Below, piece after piece: positions 1 to 11,440 of a DNA stretch of 64,000 nt; position 1 is the stretch's first letter, and each line of letters starts with the position of its first letter. This DNA comes from Kwoniella bestiolae CBS 10118 (Eukaryota; Basidiomycota; Tremellomycetes; Tremellales; Cryptococcaceae). Below the pieces are notes generated by a model that saw only the letters and a list, made by a program, of their open reading frames with translations, had not been told where the DNA came from and did no database searches. Made by a program: the position numbers and the translations under genes. The DNA lies in contig NC_089247.1 of NCBI RefSeq assembly GCF_000512585.2, positions 248,001 through 312,000 on the forward strand. Reading direction: 5' to 3'.

Positions 1-365
1 CTCACCGTTGTATCCGATTCACATCCTTTGACTACCCCAATTGTCCACCGAAACATATCCATGGTTACTTCAGATTTGATGCGATATATATCAGATGATC
101 AACACCCCAACATGATACCTTGTTCTTTCTGTCTGCCAAAAAGCCCAAAAGTAAATCCCAAAATACACCTAATAAATATAATCCATATCGTAACAATCAG
201 CTATCCGTCCAGTCCAGTCGGTGCCACCCCAAAATACTATTCTAACTCTCAAGTTGTACACCAAATGGTCCTATCCCTTTCCCAAAACAGTTACCTCTAG
301 TTGATTCAGGCTCATAAGTCATCCCCTACCCTCTAAAATAACATATTCATACTGTACCCACCGAT
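1..365. other. Intergenic, upstream of the first gene
   Basis: AT-rich sequence with C-rich patches. I find no splice-consistent gene or RNA gene here. A 90-codon open frame (28-300) has no domain or intron context and is probably chance. The segment next to position 366 should hold the promoter and leader of the small membrane-protein gene. Confidence 0.5.
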
Positions 366-769
366 ATGCCAACAACCAGTTCCCGAAGCAGAGTTGTCAC
401 TCCCCCCTCCCCAACTACCCACACTAGCCTGACCTCCATTGCCAAGCCAACTTCCACGGAGGGTATCACAAGCGACCTTGCGAATCAGGGGCAGAAGTAT
501 ATCGGTTCGCTGAGCTCTACGTCATTTACCAGTGAGTTCATACGTTACATCCCCACTCACCAGGAAGTTGGTAGGATGACTTAGTGCTGAATGGATACCA
601 CACAGTCGTTATCGTCATCATCCTTATTGGTATCTTGGCGATCTGTTTCATATTTTGGTTCTTCACCGTTGGGAAAGCCCGAAGACAGAAGAAGAAGAAT
701 CTGCAGCAATTCACGATACAGAATTCGGATGGTAGTAGTAGTACGACGGTGGTCAAACCGGGAGTATAG
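366..769 (+). CDS. Small single-span membrane protein, function unknown
   Basis: Two exons, 366-531 and 585-769, join to 351 nt (116 aa). The intron 532-584 starts GTGAGT, ends TTAG and is phase 1. The first 55 residues are Ser/Thr/Pro-rich. The splice junction is followed at once by a strong membrane helix (VVIVIILIGILAICFIFWFF, about residues 62-81) and then a short basic tail (ARRQKKK). This looks like a type III or signal-anchor membrane protein. I do not recognise a family. The layout (short polar N-terminus, intron just before the membrane helix, basic tail) is the same as in the two genes at 23.5-25.2 kb. Real gene is likely; function is unknown. Confidence 0.62.
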
Positions 770-1104
770 TCTAGATCTCGATGAAAGTCTATTTGTAGGC
801 GATTGCATAAAGCATATTACACTTGAACATATGATGCATGATGTTCTACAATACATGAATCTACCTAAGACGCACGTACACGCGACTCATAGATGCGATA
901 ATACACAGTCGAACTGCTCCCACACATATTTCATACACTGAGAACATTTAGATCCCGTATCAACATCAACAGCCTAATCTATCGCATCCTTAACTGACCA
1001 GCCACTCATTCGAATTAAGCCTATTGGGTGTTCTGACCAAACATCTCTCTGGATCAAATTGAATGATTGTCAGCTGACCAACACATATGGAAAACACGGC
1101 TTCC
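770..1104. other. Convergent intergenic region
   Basis: Holds the 3' ends of the small membrane-protein gene (+) and the SPO22-like gene (-). I see no coding exon or RNA gene, only AT-rich sequence suited to 3' untranslated regions. Confidence 0.5.
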
Positions 1105-4100
1105 TCACAAATATTGCCTTTTCATCTACAACGGTAAGATCAGCACATCATCCTCGGGGAACGGCAGTGGTCAGAAGAAAGCACTCACTTCTTGCGATTG
1201 AGACACGCTACCAGGCATGGTCTCAGCTATAGTCAGAGCTATTCGGCACCATTTACTCGCACTTTCCATTCTTGACGAGCTGCATCATTCGACCATCAAT
1301 TAATCGCTCATCGTACATTGGGGGGTATTGTGAAAATGAAATTCACCCATATTCCGCCAAACCTTTATTCCAGGTAGTAGCGATAAGCCAGTGAAATTCG
1401 TCTTGAGGATACTATTGATCGGTTCCAACAGCGTTGAGCCCTGCCCTTCATAGGTAAGAAAAGATCAGATCATAGCTTACCTCCCTTCCCAAAGGCGTTC
1501 GAAGTATCTTCAGAGTTCTGGAAAAGTAATCTTGTGCTCTCGCCAGATCTTCTGGAGTGTTCCGGATGAATAGCAAAGTGATGATACCTCGTATCCATCT
1601 TGAAAATCGGACTACTTCTGCTTGGTTGGTGATGCCACATAAACCGATGATGGCTTGAAGGAGATGGTGGATGACTGAGCGTATTCAATGATGTTAGCAG
1701 TATCACTTTGATTGCCCAATATAACTCACTAGAAGTGGGACAGTCCGGATAGTCTAGCTAAAGTACAATCCAATCAGCACAATCCAAGTAGTACGTAGAA
1801 GGGCGGCGAATGGACTAACCAAGAGATTCGCCACCATTTCAAGTATTCGGATTGTTGCATCATTATCCGTCCGGTCTGAGGACTTCAATGTCTGCCCGTA
1901 TCGTTAGTCACCTCCAGCGCAGATGAAACTTATATTCATTGTCCTTACAATGATGGTTCCCCTTATTTCTTCCCATCGATGAGCGTTGCACAACAATTCA
2001 ATGCGATATACTTCAAGCAGATCCTTCATTGTGTTCGGGCCCCCATCCGCTGAAGATAAAGCCTTATGGACGGCGTGATAATATTGAAGAAGCTGATTGC
2101 GAAGTGTGAACTGGAAATTTTTTAAAGTCAGTCCAATGCTTTGATGATAAGCGATTATGTATTACAAGGACTCACCTTCTCGTTGCCATCTGGAAGATCA
2201 CGATACTGGAAGGCTTGCCGAGAGTGTGAGAGTATTAGCCTTCCGAGAGTCCGAATTCCGCTCCCATGGAAAATCGCTCACCTTTGCCACAGAAGCACGC
2301 AAACATCGTCAAAGCGCGAGTTTTCTCCATGTTTGAATCGACATCAGCAGGATCAAGTCTCCGATACCAATCGATCAACTACATGGGAGATTAATGAGCA
2401 TCAACATCAATTCGATCAGACAACGCATAGCATGTATGTTGGAAGACTTCAACTCACTTGGGCGGAACGATCGAAGAGCTTTGACAAAACTCCGGCAGAG
2501 AAATTTCCGAGTTCCGCTACTCCGAGATTGTACGCTGAGTGCCAAATGGTCAATCACCGAATAACAAGGCAAAACCGAAGAAGTTTTGGTTTACCTGATT
2601 TGTATAACCATGAGACAGTTTTGGCGTGCTCTTGATTCAGAGGTGTATCTCCTCTCAATGATCTTATGGCTATGGGGGAGTTCGACGTTAGTAAGGCGCT
2701 TCAATCCAGGTCATCGAGATGTCACTCACCAGAATCAAGCAGACCGACAACCTCGTTTCCAACAATGTCCCTGTTCGAAATTCGAAGTCAGTCGGCTTTC
2801 AGACTTTCATCTTCCCGGACCCACTTTTCTGCACTTTTGTTGGCAAGTTGCGCCACAGTTATGCGAACCATGCATCTGTGTTATAGGCGATTAGCTGAGC
2901 ACATCGTTTGGTAGGTGACATCTATCTCACTTAATCAACGTCAACCTCTCAACTCTCAGGCTATCTTCCACATCAGGTCGTTCCAAAGCGTCCAATAATG
3001 ACTGCAGCGTATCAAGCATGAACGTCTCACGACCTTCCTTGTTGGACAGTGTGCTGTCAAGCAGATATGTCAATACAAGATCTTGAACAGAGAGTACCCT
3101 ACCTTATCAGGAGCAGATGACCAGCTTCAACATCCCTACACTCCATCAGTTGATCGATTGCCGATGATGCTTCTGCAAAATCATCTGATAGCGTCGGGTA
3201 AGCAAGCAATATCATTGCGTGCAGAAGCTGAATGTGTCTTGCAATTGAAACTCACTCTCCTCCGTCGCAATCAGGAAGGCCAGGTAATGAGTAGAGGCTT
3301 CTTCAAGCGGGAAGCCCCTGAGCAACTCCTTAGCTGCTATCAATTTACCAGCACGAACGAGGCACAGAGCAGCCTTCCTGTGTAAAGGAGATGGCATATC
3401 GTTAGTCTGCGTTCAAGCCTCCTCTGGAAAGCGTGACTCACCTTCGACATTGATTCGCCCTCTCTGGTTTACCAGATGGTAAAGCGGGATGGGCAGCCAG
3501 GAGATCTGTAGTCATTTCAGTATCAGCTGCCAGTAAATATCTCGGTAACCATCAAACCTACACCATTGAGCGGCTTCATCTAGTTTGCCCTGATTCTCGA
3601 ATGATTTCTCGGCCACTTCGTTGAGTATCTACCATGCAGGTAAGCTTGAAGATCTACAGCATCACCTGTACACTCACCAATTGAATAGCGGCTATGCCAA
3701 TTTCATCCAAATGTCGTTGTGAGCTGTTCTTGACGATAGCTATGAGAAGGGTCTCGATATTAGTGCATAAACTGCTATTTTACAGTGCAGAGTCAGAGAG
3801 CCGATGAGCCCACTTTCTAGCATCGACGATACTGCATTATATCCTGCTTGAGACTGGCCGACCAAAGACTGACGAGCTATAATGATTCCTTCGTATAGGA
3901 TCCGAGACAAGTGATCTTCACCTCCCTCTTCCTTGCCACAAGCTGCATCGAGCAAGGATTGACAGATCCAGAGTGGAAGTATGGGGCTGTCAAATACATG
4001 TATTCAGTGAGAGATCTCACCTTGAAAGATGAACTACTCACTAATGCTCAGCTAATACTTGAGCTTGAGCGAAGATCCTTTGAGAAGATTTGTCATCAGT

Positions 4101-6079
4101 GCATAGTACAGACTAGAGACGATGAAACCTTTTCTCTCACTCATTGATCTGGTCTTCTGACCATTCGATATTCTCGATCAAACCGATAAGCACTACGATA
4201 CCTATGTTATTAGATCTACTCTTTGGTTTTTAGGATCATACAACCTACCATCTCGAATGCCATTTTCGTTAGTGGGTTTTCTTTCCCTTGAAAGTAAGTG
4301 TATTTGAACCATTCGAGATTGGTAGGCAGTCAAACCATCCTGTATACACATCAGCCCAGTCTCCTATTTACCCGTAGAAATTCGACAAGGCGGAACTCAC
4401 AATCGGGTGCCCTATCTTGACGATTTCGTTCAGCGTTTTCATGGCTTTTGGAAGATAGTTGGGATCTTTAGGAGCGTTGCTGATCTGCTCTTGAGCTAGT
4501 ATTTTCCATCAGCAGATCTGCAGGCGATTGACATTATGTCAGACTTACCAATGCTCTGTAAGATTGTAATCTAAACTCGAAAATATCAGTTTTTGACCTT
4601 TCGGATCACACAAACTTCTTACATGAATGTCCTCGACAGTAGGTGTGTTGAGACCGATCTTTCTCATCTTCTCGATTATTGCGATACCTTGCTGAAGCCA
4701 TTCAATCGGAGCTGTTGTAAATGGTATTTGATTCGCTTGCTTCTTTCGAGCTATAAGGTCGTGTGAGATCGACCAGCACTTGGTGACCAGTTCTTGATAC
4801 TAAAGAACGGAGTGGTCACGGATAGTCAACAATCGCCAGGTCTGATCAAATGCAGGCGGCTTACTTTGGAGCCACCCATCACATCGAATTCTGTTGCAAA
4901 TGATGTAGGATTAGGTCTGTCTCGGCCTTGTTTTGAATAAGAGTTGGATCCACTGACCAGCTGCTTTCATCATGAGGCTCAAAGCGAGATTATCATTCTT
5001 CCTTGATATCTCCTGACATGAAGATATCAGCTAAACTTTCCATGTCTCACCGTGAGCGAAAAGAAGGGATGTACAGGACTTACTAAGTCAACTCTCGCTA
5101 GAAGGAAAGTCGACAATACGTGATTTCTCTCCCTATTCTCTTCGGTCGACGAGAGCTTGGAAGCAGTCAGGATCTGTTGATACTGATCCGTAACATCGAT
5201 GTCATTCAACCCAATCCCTTCTTCAATATTGCGAAAGGAGCAATCTCACCTCAGCACCGAGATGAGTCAATTCCTCTGCCAGTTCCAATTGACCCGATTC
5301 TGATATCATCGTCAGCTCATATATGCTGGCAAACACAACGGTAAAACACTTACGAGCGAGGAATGGGATAGCTGCAGAACACGCTCGCAGGAGACGAGCA
5401 GTTACTGCAAGATGAGATGATCAGCCATTAAATGAGGCCCAGGCAGAAGGGACAGGTGACCCACGTTCGAATGGCGGATTGGGTTCTGTAGAAGCTTCAA
5501 TCAAACGGAAAGCTGTATGATAGACTATTAAAACCCAGGTCTGATCAGTGCATGGATCATTATGACTGTGGGTTGATAGAAGACATACGAGAAGCCACCA
5601 GTCCTATGTCTTTCGGTTTGCTCGCCACGGAATGCTTGTAGTCTGAAGTGAGGTTCCATATTCGTACGCCTGGAGGGGATGTCAACAATAACTCAGCTAT
5701 GGGTGGTAATAGCATAGGACCGTCTGGATCATCCAAACCAAGGGAAGAGACGTGTGAAGTTTCTTACATACCCATTTCATCCACCTCTTGCTTCGTCGCA
5801 ATATCACCTCCACCATCCTTCCTCTTCGCTGCTTTGCTCTTCCTGGTCAGGGTGCATCTTTCTACTTGATTTCTAGTCTGTTGTAATGCTCTGATCAAAG
5901 TTCCATGGTCTGTAAGATCGTCATAGGTGTTACGAGAGAAGTCATCGAGTAAAGGACGAAGAGTCTTCAGACAGTCTGGTACAATGATCGTCAACGTCAA
6001 CTGGCGCCCACGAGATAAAATGGCTGGACATACCTTGGAGATCATCCTTGTTCTCGTGAGCTGATTTTGAGGATGACAT
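1105..6079 (-). CDS. SPO22: Meiosis protein Spo22/Zip4 (TEX11-type TPR protein)
   Basis: Spo22/Zip4 is the TPR scaffold of the ZMM group that promotes class I meiotic crossovers in the nucleus. The gene starts at 6079 (MSSSKSAHENKDD) and is divided into roughly twenty short exons. Those I could splice keep frame. Family hallmarks seen: RIWNLTSDYK near the N-terminus, the segment LTARLLRACSAAIPFLA, EISRKNDNLALSLMMKAA (the Spo22-domain pattern of N-x-x-L-A plus a downstream K-A), YNLGVAELGNFSAG in the middle, and RWIRGIITLLFI followed by YPQDEFHWLIATTWNKGLA close to the C-terminus. The last exons read WCRIALTIAETMPGS and end MKRQYL before TGA at 1105. Expected helical TPR repeats fill the rest. 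All exons seem intact, so I read it as functional. Expression is probably meiotic, which is family knowledge. Individual exon edges in the middle are approximate. Confidence 0.78.
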
Positions 6080-6417
6080 CTTGAAGCGCAGTTGTGCTAT
6101 TGAGTCGGTACTGAAGGTGAGATGGTGTTGGTGAACCCAAGTTGATCAAAGAAGTGAGAGGGAAGAGAAGTAAAGAGAAGAGAAGAGAAGAGAAGAGAAG
6201 ATGGAAGAGAAAAGGAAGGAAGGAAGGAAGGAAGAAGAAGGGTGAGTCATATATATCATGGTTGACGTATATGTTAGTCATCCTCAATGCATGGTTTTTG
6301 ATGTAATGGTGCACAGACAGTGGTCTGTGCGCATGATTGCTTCAGTCACGATGACAAGTTGATTTCAGCAGATTCACTACATCGCATGATACACACTACA
6401 ACCTACACTCATATATA
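6080..6417. repeat. Purine-rich microsatellite tract upstream of SPO22
   Basis: Between about 6150 and 6240 the plus strand is nearly pure purine: repeated AGAAG/AGAGA units followed by about four GGAA units, then GAAGAAGAAG. On the minus strand this is a pyrimidine-rich stretch 70-160 nt upstream of the SPO22 start, where a promoter or 5' leader would lie. The rest, to 6417, is the 3' flank of the aldo/keto reductase gene. No coding signal was found. Confidence 0.7.
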
Positions 6418-7945
6418 TCATACAGCATGCATAGCATCCCACAACTGCTTCACCTCGGGTGTATCATCTTTTAAACCCGTTGCATCCTCCACAGCCAGAG
6501 CTTCGTTGACGTGAGAGAGTGTCGTGGAACCACACAGCGGGGTGATGTTCCATCTGATGTACAGGCGATCACGTCAGCTCAGGTGATCTGGACGGGGATC
6601 ATGACTAGCAGATGAAAGAGAATGGTACGACGTACAGCTGACATAGCTTATAGATAGTTTGTTCAGGTGTTAATCCATACTTGGATGCTAGTGAGATCAA
6701 ATGTGGATGTTGAAGGAGGGAAGGTGATCCAGTCAATGTCCAGAATGATCTGACAATCCGATCCTCGAATATCAGCTGAAGTCTCTCGAGGTGTTGCCCA
6801 AGTAGTCATTACTTACTGATATCGTATATCATGTTTCTGACAAATCTCCCATACTACCCAACCATCCCATCCCATCAGCGAAACGAAACGAAACGTTGTT
6901 ACGGGATGACATAAGAAAACGATTGACCCCACTCACCCGCCCAATCCCACCCATTCCTTTCATACCACCTATTCTGCACCACCCCAATCTTCACTCCAAC
7001 CCTTTCGATCAACCATAGAAACAACTTCGGATCGTATATATTGGATATGCCCAGATACCGGATCTTACCCTCTTGAACAAAGGTCTCGAGAGTCTGGTAT
7101 GCCGAGAGGGTTTGCTATGTCCATTTATAGGTTTGAAATGTATGTCAGCTTGGAATAGTTTGATGAATGATGATCATATACATATACATGGACTTACCTC
7201 CCTAGTCCTCAGAGGCGAATGCAGGACCACCGAGTCCACATACTCCACTCCCAAATTCTTCAGGGAAGTTCCAAAGCTCTGTTTGACTTGCTCCGGGATG
7301 GGTAGGTTGGGATCATAAGGTAGGGGTTGGGATTGATCTTGCCCGTCGATCGATGTGAACCTGTATGTCGAGGTGAGTTGATAGTAACGATATAAGAGCA
7401 ATGAGACTGATTTGAACAGAGTGAAGGAGTGAGGAGAAGAAAGGTAGACTTACTTGGTCTGTATGAACACTTCTTCTCGCTTTACCACCCCCTGCTCAAA
7501 GACATCTCTCAAAGCTTTCCCTACCAGGTCTTCCCTACATTCTCGATATTAGCTGAACCCAGTACCCCACTTTCCTGGCCGAGCAGAACACTGACCTATA
7601 GTGCTGCATCAACCATATCACCGAACAGCTTTAGTATCCCCCTCATCTCGGATGTAACGAGTACACCCAACTTACCTTGGGTTGACAAGCCGTATCGACC
7701 CCTCTAAAACCAGCTTTGATAGCTTGCGTGACTAGCTCGGTGGTGCGTTCTTTCTTCCTACATTACAGTATACAGTATCAATCAGTATCCAGAGATATAT
7801 ACAGCACGATGAGAAAAGTCATTTCCAAGCGAACCGAAAGCCGTAGAGGGATAGAGCACCTGCTTGGAGGGGACTAGGACTAGCGGGATGATCATACGCA
7901 CCACGCCGTACCGTACATGATCTTTGGCATGTTTATTCCTGACAT
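6418..7945 (-). CDS. Aldo/keto reductase
   Basis: NAD(P)H-dependent oxidoreductase of the AKR superfamily, probably cytosolic; the substrate cannot be told. Start MSGINMPKIMYGTAW at 7945; about seven or eight exons; stop TGA at 6418 after QLWDAMHAV. The catalytic tetrad is visible across exons: Asp in GFRGVDTA, Tyr in HYRED, Lys in VFIQTK and His in VVLHSPL. Downstream strands fit the TIM barrel: ETFVQEGKIRYLGISNI (the family's G-x-I-R-x-x-G-x-S-N motif) and VVQNRWYER. The C-terminal part WNITPLCGSTTLSHVNEAL resembles the NADP-binding loop region (P-x-x-G-S). Length is normal for the family. Its neighbours (SPO22 and a lectin) give no functional clue. Confidence 0.85.
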
Positions 7946-8338
7946 CTTGCTCAATCTCAGTATGGTAGGTATCATCAAGGGTGTGATCGCTTCTCTCACA
8001 ATGGCAAGCTAGGCTTATTATATGAAAGATTGTAGATTATACGTGAAAGAATATGGATATGATCACTCAATCCTCTCGAAGGGTGTTTAGTGGAGCAGCT
8101 TCTCGATGCGATCAGCGGACATGGACATGCGCGGTGGAGGTGATTTTGGAAGCAGCATCCCTACAGTCTATGATGCCTGGTCTGGTCCTGCAGCTTATCC
8201 GTATCATATAACATCAAACAGGAAGAGCCAGAGTGCACATTTGCAATGAACCCGAAGCATAAACCAATTTAAACATTTGAAAAGACAGATGCATTAACCA
8301 TCCCCATGCTACAGTATAACATCGCAATCCACATAGAT
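7946..8338. other. Intergenic region between two minus-strand genes
   Basis: Contains the upstream region of the aldo/keto reductase and the 3' flank of the lectin gene. A pair of ATG-poor AT-rich stretches (around 8020-8060 and 8200-8330) is all I see. No gene. Confidence 0.5.
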
Positions 8339-10389
8339 CTACCAGTGTCGTTTCTGCTTCTTCTGGGCGTTGTACGTTCTCTAAATGCAGGTTAAAGTAT
8401 AGTCAGCGATCAACAAGTCGAACTCAACACCGGTTAGGAAAAACAAAGCAAGGGAGTCCCGAAAATCGATAAGAGATAGAACGATCAACTCACAAAAGCA
8501 GCAATAGCAAAAGCTATGAAAGCCAATATACCGATTCCCTATAAATCGAACGATCGAATCAATATCTTATATCAGTTGCTCAACGACAGGCGACGGAGGT
8601 CTGAACCAGTCAAAATACCAGAAAACATCGCTCACCTTCAAGATGAACATGAACCATCCCGCAGCTCCACCGCCCGACGAAGATTTGGGACTTGGTCTAC
8701 CCATTCCACTTCTTCCCTGGGACTTGGCATCTGCCGCCAAGGGGACTTGGTCTGTTCGGTATTGCGGTCGGAGAGTAGCGGAGAAGGTGTTGACAGCTAC
8801 GATGCTATTATGACGAGGTGATTAGCACTGTCGCAATAAGTAGGCTAGAAGTGGAAAGCGAGATCAATGAGCAGGAGAAAGAGGTATCTTGGGTATGTAG
8901 TATGGCCATAATACTGCTCCGCTGCTGTGCCGTCAGGGGAAAGAACGAACAACGATCAACTCACTCGTGATTATCCGATACATCACCCGTAGCAGCCGTA
9001 AACCCAATATACGGGCTCTCAGGAAGATCAACAGGAGTTTCAAAGCACAGTTTCCAGTCGTTCACATATTTCGTTTGTAATTTGAGCTGTTCATCAAACA
9101 AAACCATATGAGCTATGTCCATCTTCGCAGTACGGAAACGGGAGAGGATGGGAAAGCTCACCTGTAAAGTTTTGTTCTTGATATACGTCAATCTCGCTTT
9201 AGTAGGTGTATCTCCCTGTCTTCTGAAGTTTTCCTATAAATATACATCCACAAATGCAATCAGCGCTATGCCACATATGAAGAGTTGGACGAAGACAGCA
9301 AAGCGCGCAGAGACGTACGGAACACCCGGCCAGCTCATTAGCCTCGTTATCATGATCATGGTCGTATTTCGTCTTTCCATCTCCTAGCATCGCTGTTACC
9401 CTGGGCCATTGGTATGAATGACGAGAGTTTGCGTAGCTACGTCGAGTGCGTCAGCTGGGATTCGCCCATCTGGCTGGAGGGGAAGGTAGAAAGACTGACG
9501 TATCGAAGAATATCCCTAGACCCGTGAAATAGTCTGTGTAGCGGAAATAGTTAGCAATGTTCTGCTTACAACGAGAATTGAGTACCTCGATATGAGGAGG
9601 ATAGAGTATAAAATTTATATCATACTGAGGTATGGGAAACGGGGACCAACTCACCCACACTCCCAAATACAGGTCCTTCCTTCGCTCTATCCTTGGTCAA
9701 CCAGATTGCGAACCCATCACCAAACATATTATGCGCCTTTCCATCGACCTACATAGCGATGAAGATTATACCCGTCAGCTGACATTCATATGGGATAGAC
9801 TACCATAGTTGACCATTGTCTCCCTCATTCTTCCACTACTTTTGTAGAGAGAAAACACAATGACCCACCTTGAACTCCACATCGATCTGCCAATTCGCAA
9901 CGCTCAAAGGCATTCTAGACCACAACCAACCTTTCTCCGATGGTTTATCTTGGGTGAGTCGTACGTGTTTGTTCGTGTTCTACCACCATGATCAAAGCAT
10001 AAGCTGCGTGGACCTTGTTTCTCGATAAGGACATGGTAAAGAAAGCTTACAATGATAGCATTCCCTCCGAAATCCCACCTATCCCCAATAACATCAGCAT
10101 CTGAAGAAAGGAAGAAGGCAGAAAAGGACAAAAGGACGTACCACCTATTCTGGAGATCACTATCCACATAGGGAGCAGCCAGCGAATGAGTCCGTAGTGG
10201 TGTCGTCTGAACCACGCAGCGATGTTAGTACTGGTACAAGGATAATCCGTTGATTGCTGGAAAAGAGAGAGAGCATTGACATACCTTCTCGATCATCCCC
10301 GCTATGCTGTCCTCGGTCGAATCTGCTGCACATACCACATTGGATAGGAGGAGTGGTATCAATGCTAATGTCGTTATGGGTCGTATCAT
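8339..10389 (-). CDS. L-type lectin cargo receptor (VIP36/Emp47 family)
   Basis: Type I membrane lectin that would bind high-mannose glycoproteins and move them in the early secretory pathway. The protein opens with a signal peptide (ITTLALIPLLLSNVVCA) at 10389. The lectin fold follows: LRTHSLAAPYVDSDLQNRWW, DFGGNAIINTNKHVRLT, GWLWSRMPLSVANWQIDVEF, then the key MFGDGFAIWLTKDR and GPVFG, and later YFTGLGIFFDT. Further strands read ARLTYIKNKTLQ, WKLCFETPVDLP and YIGFTAATGDVSDNH. A Gly/Ser-rich linker leads to a C-terminal membrane helix (GIGILAFIAFAIAAF) and a short basic tail ending KKQKRHW, stop at 8339. About ten exons. The short stalk without a long coiled coil is closer to VIP36 than to ERGIC-53. 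Confidence 0.85.
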
Positions 10390-10720
10390 CGTGGGCCGGT
10401 CTTCCGCTTGTCGATAGTATGTGGATGAGAATGAGAGGATTCAAGATAGAGTCGCTGTTCACTGATCTTTTGTCGCGTCTTCAACGATGGCATCCATCTC
10501 CACGTACAATGCATGGTGGTTCATGTCACGTGACCAGATAGGGATATCACTCGAATCCCTCTGATGTAGCCGTACCAGTAGCTGTGTGAGTAGCTGTACT
10601 TGATCACATCGCTATATCAATATCAATACATTCATGCGATACAGACAGACGAAAAGACACAATCGAACCATACAATTTGAACCACCGGAACCCGCTCAAT
10701 CTTACGCCCTCACAAGCAGA
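10390..10720. promoter_or_regulatory. Divergent promoter region (lectin / GON7-like)
   Basis: Shared upstream space of two divergent genes. An in-frame ATG at 10634 lies 29 codons before the start I prefer for the plus-strand gene, so the leader may be partly coding. No recognised element besides AT-rich stretches at 10610-10640. Confidence 0.45.
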
Positions 10721-11158
10721 ATGACATCCAAAACCATCCAATTAACCTATACCCTCCACCCCCCCTCATCCATCTCCCCCCCTCTCGATGCCTCCTCATC
10801 CCCCATCCCATCCTCTTCAACCCTCACCTTCGCAGTCCCTCCAACACCCACAAATAGCTCAGCTATATCTCTACCACCCAAAATAACCCAACTTACATCA
10901 GATACATCAAAATACTACGAATCCCTGACCATCTCCCTTCGATCACTCCAGCAGAACCTCAACGACACACTCACAAAATACAAGGATGCCGTAGGTGATT
11001 TGGAGAAGCAGAAAGAGGATTTCGGGAAAGTGGGGCATGGTATGGGGAGGGCGACGGTGATGAGTCTGGCTGTTAATGGGGATTTCAAGGATCAGAGGGA
11101 GGGGTATCAGAAGGAGGAGAGTGAGAGTGGGAGTGAGGAGGATAGCGAGAGTGATTAG
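10721..11158 (+). CDS. GON7: Possible EKC/KEOPS subunit Gon7-like protein
   Basis: Single exon, 145 aa from MTSKTIQLTYTLHPPSS. An upstream in-frame ATG at 10634 would add 29 basic residues; I prefer the internal start because conserved-looking sequence begins there. Gon7 is the small disordered partner of the KEOPS complex, which makes the universal t6A modification of tRNA. The fungal family has an N-terminal beta stretch followed by one helical segment of the type Y-x-x-L-x-x-L-x-x-L-Q-x-x-L-N-x-x-L-T. Here residues about 65-90 read YYESLTISLRSLQQNLNDTL, which fits well. The tail is Glu/Ser-rich and disordered. The match rests on a short pattern, so a generic coiled-coil protein remains possible. 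Confidence 0.48.
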   Translation: MTSKTIQLTYTLHPPSSISPPLDASSSPIPSSSTLTFAVPPTPTNSSAISLPPKITQLTSDTSKYYESLTISLRSLQQNLNDTLTKYKDAVGDLEKQKEDFGKVGHGMGRATVMSLAVNGDFKDQREGYQKEESESGSEEDSESD

Positions 11159-11440
11159 TCGGGAAGGGGAATGTTGTGTCTCATCCGAGAGAGTGACGCA
11201 AGGATGGTACTATGTGCATCGACACGTTAGGTATGTCTCATCTGGATCTGTCGAGGATCTAGATAAAGGGCAGCTGATCTCAAGTTGACCATAGATCGAT
11301 ACATCCCACACTTGTATTATATGTATCATCACTGTACATTACCAACAGACACGCGATGATTCCCAGCGAGCGATTCACAAACTAACTCCAAGCATAGGTA
11401 CTGGACAACGACCAACAGAAGAACCAAGACGAACGACGAA

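Noticed and set aside
2141..2635. 164-codon open frame on the plus strand
   Set aside because: It overlaps spliced SPO22 exons on the other strand (YNLGVAELGNFSAG and neighbours), and its own translation shows no family pattern.
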